The notes under the pieces were generated by a model. It made no database searches, was not told the origin of the DNA, and saw nothing but the letters and a program-made list of their open reading frames with translations. This document shows positions 55,893 to 64,000 of a stretch of DNA of 64,000 nt, one piece after another (the first letter of the stretch is position 1; each line of letters opens with the position of its first letter). Position numbers and translations under genes: made by a program. Origin of the DNA: Laburnicola sp. R22_1 (Eukaryota > Ascomycota > Dothideomycetes > Pleosporales > Didymosphaeriaceae); assembly GCA_014281115.1 (NCBI GenBank), contig JACONQ010000001.1:2728001-2792000 (forward strand). Direction: 5' to 3'.

Positions 55893-56706
55893 GCCCGAGA
55901 TGCGGGGCCAAGGCTTCCAAAAAGATGCTTCGTTCGTTTTCTTTAAAAGTGTCACACACCTAACGGTGTGTGACACTTTCAAAGAAGGCATTTCAGTCTC
56001 TGAAAGTTCGTCTATACTATCATCGTTCGGACTTGCGCGAATACTACTGCGTTTTCGGTCATACGCGACACTAGGTACACCGTACCTACCTTGCGGCGAT
56101 GATCGGAGCTCCGATTCTGGCCCCCATTTCAACGGAAAGCGAATCTACATTCCGATAGTTGTAATTACTTGCAGGAGCAAGGCTCTTAGCATAATCAAAA
56201 ATCAGTTGGGATCCATGTAAAAAGATTTCGCTGCGCTCCAACCCCAACAGAGAGAGACGCCTTTGACCTCGTCGTTGCGGAGCTTGCCGTAGGGATTGGT
56301 GGGCTTTGGTAAGCGGGCTTTTGATAGTGTCGCGCGCTTTGTTTTGTGTATAGGCCTCTTACCTTGCTCTCGGGCCTCTCTTTTTATCTTCAAAATTTGC
56401 AACAACTGGGACAATATATGGACACTGCTCAAGACATAGCTCCAAGTCAAAGTTCTGGAGACTCATTGTGGATTAAGTTACCCTAGGGAACAAGATACTG
56501 TCTTCTGACTTATGACTTGGTACTGTATCATTATCGTCACCCAGAAATGTCACTTTACATTGTCAATTACGTGAGCAAACATGCGCGTACCATGAGTGTA
56601 CGTCGTGAACCTTACACATCAAGTATGTTGGGCTAGCTCACCAACCTAAGTAGCCGCTATTCGCAGCCGCCCACGATGCTGTCGAGCGCACTCTTAGTAA
56701 AAACAT
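55893..56706. other. Spacer between the tandem transposons and the hAT element
   Basis: About 810 bp, probably older repeat sequence continuing the ORF cut by elements C-F. Minus-strand frames here (for example ASPNDDSIDELSETEMPSLK near 56,000, and another at 56202-56450) look like fragments, but I recognise no family. It also holds a strong palindrome at 55939-55986. Confidence 0.5.
55939..55986. repeat. Near-perfect 22 bp palindrome with 4 bp loop
   Basis: Arms 55939-55960 and 55965-55986 are complementary at 21 of 22 positions around the loop TAAC; the inner 15 bp (AAAGTGTCACACACC) are perfect. The single mismatch is an A facing a C, as a C-to-T change on one strand would leave. It could be a terminator-like or element-end hairpin; its role is unknown. 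Confidence 0.9.
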
Positions 56707-56714
56707 ACTCCACG

Positions 56715-59700
56715 CAGGGTTGTCAACAACCAAACATGCCTCAATATTTTGTTTGAATTTTGTTTGAATTGACAACGTCAACCAAACAAAAAGCTGCTGC
56801 TGCAATTTTGATAGGTCAAACAAACAAAAGAGGCAATTGCAGTCAAAAAATTTGAAGTTTGTTTGAATCGCTTAGCATACTGTAATGATAAGGTACCCTA
56901 GAGTTAGTGATATATTCTTAGTGTTGATGTAACAATAACTTTCCCAACGCTGCAATTATATAGGTATTCCTATAGTAAACAGAGCAAAAAACGGAGCTTC
57001 TTAAGTGGATTGTACCTGCGTAAAAAAGCCCGCATAACGGATGTGTGCTTCCACTGGCCGCCAGCAACTGATATACATGAATTGCTATTCGGCTTTAGCA
57101 CCTCCTATCCTCTGTTCCTCCTCTTTCTTTACGTAGGTAATAAGCTGTTAAAACAATAAATATATATATAATAATCTAAATAAGCTAATATTATAGTGTT
57201 GAGGTATTGTAGCAAAGTGAGTTTGCGCTGTTGCAGCGAAGCCTAAGTTATGTTTATATATTCTGAACCTAGTTACTACTCTTAAAAAATCGTTTGCTAT
57301 AACCACGCAATAAATCTTGTCTTCTATAAGTTAAACTATTAAATCAATGTTGCTAAATTAATTCCTGTCGCCTGTTTTACTATATCTCTATTGTTGCGGG
57401 CTGCAGAGCGTCGCGCAGTACGCCTTGGCATGAAGTGGTAATGTTGGCTAGCCGACCGCGTACTTTCCGCGTACCTTGCGCGTCAACGCTTACACACCCA
57501 CTATACTTTGGCTTACTTGCCTGCGCCTACAGCTTACTTTTTCGCGCCTTTGCTTACCTTCACGCTTACCATGCCCCCAAAACGAAGCCGCGAGCCTGCT
57601 GAGGCATCCGAACCTATGCCCAAACGTTCCCAACGTGCGCCGAAACCCAGCCAGCGCCTTATGGATAGCCAGCGGCCGCTTACTCCTCCGCCAACCCAGC
57701 CGTCTATTGAGGTAGTTGACGAGCCGGAGCCGCCTATTGAGGTGCTTGAAAGTACTCTAGAGCCGCGCTCAATAGAGCCACCAACCGAGCTAGAGGAGCG
57801 CGCCCGGAGGCCATCACCACGGCCTATACTACAAGCCTTACAGGCCGATGAGCCAGCTTGGGAGTTGCTGTTAGTGGCTAATAAGCCGCCTATAGCTACT
57901 AAGCCGCCGCGCGCGTTTAGTAATGCTGCCACAGAGGCTTCAGTGGAGGAGGACGCTGCGCCTAGTGTTGACTTCACCAACTACGAAGGCCTTGACTTGA
58001 AGCGCCTGCTGGGCTTCAATGTGCCTCTATCCACACCCACAGGCAACATCAGCTGGGTCTTTAGGCACGGCTATCGCCTTCGAAAGCTTAGTACTAACCC
58101 TAAGAAGATCTACTTCCAATGCAAGCACTGTCACATCAACAGAAAGAAGGGCGGCCTACACCAGACCACTCTGTCAACTACAGCCGCCAACAACCATTTG
58201 AAGCAAGACCTTCCCGGCCATCGGCTCACCAAACAAGGCACTATCGTACACAAGAGGCCGCTCGAACCTGGCCAGAAGTCGCTGCGATGGGCGGAAGAAA
58301 ACGGGGTCACATTAAGCCAAGATGCAACGCAGGAGCTGGGTAACTTCGACGTACAAGGCTTCAGGCAAGCTGCAGTGTTATGGCTCGTCAACAACAACAG
58401 GCCATTACGCGAGTTTGAGACTGAGTCCTTCCGCGCGATGATCAGGTTCGCCAACCCAGAGGCAGAGGCGGCGCTATGGAGGTCTCACAACAGCGTTTCG
58501 AGGTTCGTGATGAGGCTTTACAGCTGGCTACAACCTCAAGTCAAGCGCGCCTTGTCTGAGGCCTCTAGCAAAATACACATAAGCTTTGACGGCTGGACTA
58601 CCAAGGGGGAAGCGCGGCTTCTTTGCAATTTGTGCGCACTACGCTGACTCTCAAGGCAATATAGTTGACCTTCCCATCGCCTTGCCGCAGCTGGTTGGTG
58701 CGCACACAGGCTCAGCGATCGCGGAAGCTGTCGTACGAATCCTACGCTACTTTGAGATTTCTAGCAGCAATTTGGGCTATTTCGTGCTTGACAACGCCTA
58801 CAACAACGATACTGCAGTTAATAAACTCGGCACAATGTACGGCTTTATCGCCAACGATCGACGCCTCCGCTGCGCTTGCCACATACTCAACCTCGTTGGG
58901 CAAACTATTATGTTTGGCACTAACTCCGACGCCTTTAATAACGAGCCTGAACACTACAACAAAGAGGAGTTTTATATGAAGCAATAGCGGAAAGATGGTC
59001 CGCTTGGCGTGTTTCTTGATATTGTTAACTACATTAACACGCCAAAACAATGGGGTATATTTGAGGATTGTCAGAACAGCGAAGCAGTTGAGATGCCTGC
59101 TGGCGCTACAGCAAGACGCCGTGAGCCTTTCAAGCCTGGAGTTACGCGTTGGAACAGCTATCATAACTGCTTTAAGCGCGGTGTTGAGCTACAACACGCC
59201 ATCAACAGCTACTCCTCCTACCACATACAAGAGACTAAGCACGCTAACGAGCTTGCCAAAAGCAACAACACTAAGCCGCCTATTATGCCGCAGTGGATGC
59301 GATCAGGCGGGCTTGCAGCTGCAGACTGGGCGGTAATTACCAAGTACATTGAGGTGCTTGAGCCGCTGAAGTCCGCAACTAATCGCTTACAAGGTCGCGG
59401 CAAAGCTGGCACTTACGGCGCGTTATACGAGGTTATCCCTATGTTTGAGTCTCTTATTGCTAACCTAGATGCCCGCCTTAGACTGTTTGAAAGCGTCAAT
59501 TACCTGCCAGACAAGGCGCCAGAAGATCACGTCGCTATCAACGTACGTGCTGCGCTCAAGAAGGCAAGCAAGTACCTTAATAAACTCCTCAAAATCCCCG
59601 TCTACTACACTGCCACGGCACTCCACCCACGCTTCAAGAACTACTTTAAACGCTTCTGGCGTGAGAAGCCCGCACAGTTACAAGCTACGCACGCGAGCTT

Positions 59701-60384
59701 CGAGCAGCTTTGGGCTCGTTACAAGCCCGCCCTAGCGACAGCAACAACAATAACAACTGCGCCTAAACACGCGATGAGCAGCTTTGACGACGCGATCGAT
59801 TCGGTACTTGACAACAGCGACGAGATAATAGGGGTGGCGGATAAGTACGAGAGCTGGCTTAGAGAGCCAACATGGACATCAGAACAGTACAAAACTGGCT
59901 GTACAGCTGTCCAATACTGGTACCAGCTCAAGCCGAGGTATCCCAATTTGTCACGATTGGCGCTGGACGTGTTAACTATCCCTGCCTCCAGCGCTGACTG
60001 TGAGCGAGTCTTCTCGGGTACTGGCGACGTACTTGAGCCACAGAGACGCAAAATGGGCAGCCAACTATTGGCTGCTTTAATTTGTACTCAACGATGGATT
60101 CGAGCAGGTTTTAAACCTCCAAGCGCAAAGGTGGTGGCAACGTACGATGACAATAAGCTCAACGAACAGTTTAGCATACATGAGTGGGAGGAGCCGCCGC
60201 CTATAACACCACCAGAGTCTCTTTCACAGTCCTCTTAAAGTACTCAAAATCAAACAAACAATCAAATAAAAAGCGCCTCTATAGCTCCATCAAATCAAAC
60301 AAACAAACTACAACACCAAGAAAGTCGTCAAACAAACAAATTCAGAGCCACAAATTTTGTTTGTTTTGTTTATTGACAAGTCTG
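56715..60384 (+). mobile_element. Element G: hAT transposon with 8 bp target duplication
   Basis: A 3,670 bp element flanked by the perfect 8 bp duplication ACTCCACG (56707-56714 and 60385-60392), the hAT hallmark. The ends CAGGGTTGTCAA and CAGACTTGTCAA (reverse strand) match at 10 of 12 positions. Many subterminal copies of TCAAACAAAC-like motifs occur within 200 bp of both ends, the usual binding sites of hAT transposases. The first 800 bp are otherwise AT-rich and noncoding. Confidence 0.95.
57571..60238 (+). pseudogene. hAT transposase with one frameshift and one nonsense codon
   Basis: Starts MPPKRSREPAEASEPMPKRS; about 890 codons. A BED-like zinc finger (FQCKHCHINRKKGGLHQTTL... HL...H, about residues 185-225) is followed by the RNase H-like core with ISFDGWTTKG and CACHILNLVGQ, and the C-terminal dimerisation region (LTIPASSADCERVFSGTGDV). 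The frame shifts in a run of five G at about 58608-58612, within the DGWTTKG motif. A TAG at 58985-58987 lies where the family has Trp (WRKxGPLG), so TGG-to-TAG is likely. Otherwise the protein is intact. It is a recent casualty, and the element could be moved in trans. Confidence 0.93.
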
Positions 60385-60895
60385 ACTCCACGGAAGAGCT
60401 GAGCGCTGCGGTTGGGAAAACATGAGATAATCGTTTACCCGGTTAGCGACAAATCAGTGAAAGAACTCGTCCAAGGCAAATACAGATACAGCAATCCAAG
60501 GTTAGTCGCCCCCGCGATCACAATGATGCATCTGTGGGTGAATCATCGAAAGGGACGCTTACTCGATTAGGTTATCTGACACGTGCCCGCCCGCGGGCGC
60601 CTGCCATTCACGTGATTTTTATGGATCCATGGATATGTACATCCCATTGAGGAGGCAGAGGATGTCATGGGCGAGGCAAGAGCCCAGGTCGCCGTGCATG
60701 TCTCCCTCCAAATGATTTCATGTATGTTCTTTGTTGCCTTTGAGCCTTGGTGTGTCTATGTAGTCCGCCACAGCCGCAAGCCGCAAGCCGCGTCGCCAAT
60801 CGCGTCGCGGCCGCTAATTCCCAAGTCGGACCCTGAAGTCACTGCATAGCATTTGTACCTAGGTACCCACCCACCCATACTAAAAAGCCTCCTAT
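60385..60895. promoter_or_regulatory. Intergenic, GDA1 upstream region
   Basis: About 510 bp between the hAT element and GDA1; should contain the GDA1 promoter. No other gene recognised. Confidence 0.45.
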
Positions 60896-62720
60896 ATGTC
60901 CAGCGGAGTCGACACTACTGGACGACGCCCCGGCATCTGGTCCTACTTCAGTTTTTCGGGTCCTCGAAGGCGCGTCTCCGTTAGTCTCCCGCGTAGCAAC
61001 GACCTCGCAAACGACCCGTTCGAAAAACCCGATCGCCATTCGCGACACCGCTCCAATCCCATGAACGATTACAAGACGGCCGCGACCATGAACGGGGGGC
61101 AGCGGGCACGCTACCTCAAGACAGGAGGCTTCATTGCCCTTGTACTGCTTGTGCTATATATAATCACGCCGAGAGATGGCCTGGCGAGAGCGGGAGGTAA
61201 GTGGCACGTTGCTGGCAAGGAATGCGGACTGATTCTTGCCTCGCAGGGTCTTTTTCGAAAGGGCAGGGCAATACGGCTGCGCCCGGCGCGGAGGCAGCAT
61301 GCACAAAGTCCTACTCGAAGGACAAGCCGCTCATTCAGTATGCCCTCATGATCGACGCGGGCAGCACAGGCTCTCGCATCCACGCCTACAAGTTCAACAA
61401 CTGCGGCCCGACGCCCGACCTCGAGAAGGAGTTCTTCAAAATGACGGAGAAGAAGGAGGGTGGCTCTGGACTGTCGTCATACGACGAGGATGCGGAGGGT
61501 GCCGCTCAGAGCTTGGATGTGCTCATGGACTATGCCCTCGAGAACGTACCCGAGACCTACCGCGCCTGTTCACCCGTCGCCGTCAAGGCCACCGCTGGTC
61601 TGCGCAAGCTGGGCGACCAGAAGAGCAACAACACTCTCAAGGCCGTACGCAAGCGGCTGGAGACAAAGTACCCCTTTCCGGTAATCTCGGAAGAGAAGGG
61701 CGGTGTGGAGGTCATGCCTGGTGAGCAGGAGGGTGTCTACGCCTGGATCACGGCCAACTACCTTCTTGGAAAGATTGGTGGCCCCGACAAGACTCCCACG
61801 GCCGCTGTTCTCGACCTCGGCGGCGGCTCCACCCAGATAGTTTTCCAGCCCACCTTCCCCGAGATTCCCAGCGGCGGTCTCCCCAACAAGCTTGCTGATG
61901 GCGACCACAAATATGAGCTCAGCTTTGGCGGCCGCGACTTCACCCTCTACCAGCACTCGTACCTTGGCTACGGCCTCATGGAAGCGCGCAACCACCTACA
62001 TAGCGCCGTTGTAGACTCTGTCTACCAAGAGAACAAAGCCAAAGAAGACCGCAACTGGCTTAAGAAGCCCATCGTCAACCCTTGCATCGCCCCAGGAATG
62101 AGCCGCAAAGTCGAAGTCAACCTACCAAAAGACCATCCCCTCGGAAGCACCGTGACGGTCAACATGACGGGCCCAGCTGTCGGCGCACCGGCGCAATGCC
62201 GCGGCATCGCCGAGAAGATACTTGAAAAGGACGCAGAGTGCAAGGTCGCTCCCTGCGCTTTCCGCGGCGTGCACCAGCCCTCCATCGAAAAGACCTTCGC
62301 CCGCGAGGACGTATACCTTTTTTCCTACTTCTACGATCGCACAAAACCACTCGGCATGCCCGAATCCTTCTCCCTCAACGAACTCAAGGACCTCACCACC
62401 CGCGTCTGCCACGGCGAGAACGCATGGGACGTGTTCCACAGTGTGGAAGGTGCTATAGACGAGCTCAAGGGTCGCCCGGAGTACTGCTTAGATTTGAACT
62501 TCCAACTCGCGCTCCTTCATACCGGGTACGAGATGCCCATAGACCGCGAGGTCAAGATCGCGAAGAAGATCAAGGGGAATGAGCTTGGATGGTGTCTGGG
62601 CGCCAGGTACGTTTTCCCCGCTTTGGCCAAATTAACAAGTCATGGTGCTAACAAGTGTACAGTCTTCCGCTTCTGGAAAAGGGTTCGGGCTGGCAGTGCA
62701 AGATCCACCAGGTCCAATAA
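60896..62720 (+). CDS. GDA1: Golgi guanosine-diphosphatase (GDA1/CD39 family)
   Basis: Exons 60896-61196, 61247-62606 and 62663-62720 give 572 residues. The enzyme splits GDP to GMP in the Golgi lumen, which allows GDP-mannose import for protein mannosylation. It is a type II membrane protein: cytosolic basic tail, then a transmembrane helix (GGFIALVLLVLYIITP, about 82-97). Apyrase-conserved regions are all present: DAGSTGSRIH, ATAGLR, GVYAWITANYLLGKI and DLGGGSTQIVF. Further conserved segments are FAREDVYLFSYFYDRT and NELGWCLGA. Exon 3 adds SLPLLEKGSGWQCKIHQVQ. The N-terminal 75 residues before the helix are longer than in some relatives. The hAT element ends 511 bp upstream of the start. 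Confidence 0.95.
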
Positions 62721-63797
62721 GTCCATGCGATTTTCATCCCCGATTTCCATTTGGTATTCATGATTCTGCTCTTTTTCAGCTGTTGCCAAATTACGGCTTT
62801 TTGTTCTGCATTCTTAGGCGTTTGGCAGTCGGCTCGCTCGCGGGAGCGACGTGGGGAAAAGCGTAGCACATCGATCTGGCATATCATGGTAGCTCATGTT
62901 TGTTGTGGAGAATTCTGGAATGGCTCGGTCTCATCGACGTTGGGTGTCGTTGATGAGGCGTGTTTAGCTAGTGGTTTGGGAAAAGAATAGAATAGAATAT
63001 CCCCGTATTTGATGGTGTTTTGCTACGGATGTGGGTACACATGCTATGCGGTTTACTTCTGCTACACCTGATGATCAGCGTCTCATGTTAATCGCCAACA
63101 CAAAATGCGAGCTTGCGCTGGGGCTTTGCATTTGGGCGAGACGAGGATTTTGCTAATGCTTATTTTAGCTCAGCATCAATTGTAACCTTGGAACCGTTCT
63201 GCTCACGATCATGATGGGGTCTACCAAGTTTCCACGTCTTGACGTAAAGTCACCCCTCCTGGGCAGGAGTATAAACTGCCTCCACTCATCGGTTTTCGAG
63301 TGGCCCCACTGCGTTCAATTACTGCGTTTTTTCATTGCGTTACGGCGCCCACGTGACGTCACGTGTGCGCCAAGCCCGGAGCGCGTCAAAGTTTTTCCGA
63401 CGCCTCCCCCAGCTTCCGAGACAACCTATTGTCCTCAACTTTGGTATCCATAGACCATAGGATCGACTACCTCATCAGCATAAGGGGCCGATTTGCACGT
63501 GCTAACAAACAGTCCCAACCCAACCTATCTCCAAGCTGCTTTACCTTTTTCAATGCGTTTTCAGCACACCCACAGCTTTCCCTTAGAGCGTTATACCGTA
63601 TACCAAAAGGTCTGCGATGTTTCTCTCCCAGACGTAAAGTCACATATCGTCAAAAGTCAGCCAACTTTGATTCAACATTCAGGGTATCTCAATACGAACA
63701 AGCACAACAAGTAAAAGCTAAAAATAAGATGAGGAAGCCGTCCAAAATGCCTGGTCCACGCATCTGAACCCTTCTCCCCAACCATCCCCCACCCCCC
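62721..63797. other. Intergenic
   Basis: About 1.1 kb after GDA1 with several short open frames but none with recognisable features. Confidence 0.5.
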
Positions 63798-64000
63798 CTA
63801 AAACGACCCAATATTCCCCCTCGTATACAAAGTCTGCCTCTTCCTAAGCTCCCTCCCCTTCCCCCTCCCCTCCTCCCTCCTCAACCCCATCGCAATCCCA
63901 ATCCCATCCCTCACCCCCAACGGCCCCGCCCTCCTCTTCGCCGCCTTCAACCGCCTCCCATTCCGCAACTTCTTCGCCTGCCTCCAAATGCGCTGACTCA
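63798..64000 (-). CDS. Possible C-terminal end of a minus-strand gene
   Basis: From the right edge to the stop TAG at 63798-63800 a minus-strand frame is open for about 67 codons and ends ELRKRQTLYTRGNIGSF. It is strongly basic (WRQAKKLRNGRRLKAAKRRA). The GC-rich, purine-biased composition leaves a second frame open too, so this is a tentative call. No family recognised; most of the gene would lie outside the window. Confidence 0.35.
   Translation of the reverse strand, partial: SQRIWRQAKKLRNGRRLKAAKRRAGPLGVRDGIGIAMGLRREEGRGKGRELRKRQTLYTRGNIGSF

Noticed and set aside
57571..58647. The hAT frames read as separate genes
   Set aside because: Consecutive frames join into one transposase through a frameshift near 58610 and one TAG at 58985, inside one element with an 8 bp target duplication.
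1..64000. CRISPR arrays, rRNA, tRNA, telomeric repeats
   Set aside because: I found no regularly spaced repeats, no TTAGGG arrays and no cloverleaf-like sequence I could support; a covariance-model search would be needed to exclude tRNAs fully.

Overview
The window looks like nuclear DNA of a filamentous ascomycete. Genes are interrupted by short introns (46-83 nt, GT...AG, often with a CTAAC/CTGAC-like branch site). The gene set is fungal: cytochrome P450, bZIP factors with fungal-type basic regions, cullin-4, cohesin SCC3, importin alpha, POT1, GDA1 and Dug3. Several transposons carry point mutations of the RIP type (repeat-induced point mutation). Gene style and Fot1/pogo transposon types suggest Dothideomycetes, probably Pleosporales; this is inference.

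Layout. 0-9.5 kb: an FAD monooxygenase fragment divergent from a P450, a decayed Fot1-like element (A), an AT-hook protein, a microsatellite, a short bZIP gene and an alpha/beta-hydrolase. 10.36-12.57 kb: an extremely AT-rich, RIP-destroyed pogo-type element (B). 12.7-22.4 kb: an acidic low-complexity protein, a five-exon bZIP factor, a secreted beta-propeller protein, and a seven-exon gene of unknown function with one in-frame stop. 24-44 kb: a housekeeping block on both strands (SCC3, CUL4, a short IBR protein, DUG3, importin alpha, POT1, UPF0643, and a PPPDE-thioredoxin-PUL protein), ending in a small secreted cysteine-containing protein at 44.8 kb. 46.3-60.4 kb: a transposon island with four Tc1/mariner (Fot1/pogo) elements C-F and one hAT element G, lying in or beside an older degraded ORF. 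60.9-62.7 kb: GDA1. The last 200 bases may hold the end of another minus-strand gene.

The most notable signals are in the transposon island. Elements D, E and F stand end to end, separated only by single TA dinucleotides, as expected if each used the TA at the end of its neighbour as target. In elements A, C, D, E and F the terminal inverted repeats hold two direct copies of an element-specific 11-13 bp motif, 17-18 bp apart. The four island transposases are still in one frame and carry 14 nonsense codons, none of them TGA, which is the pattern RIP predicts. All exon coordinates come from reading splice signals and checking reading frame; none is supported by transcripts.
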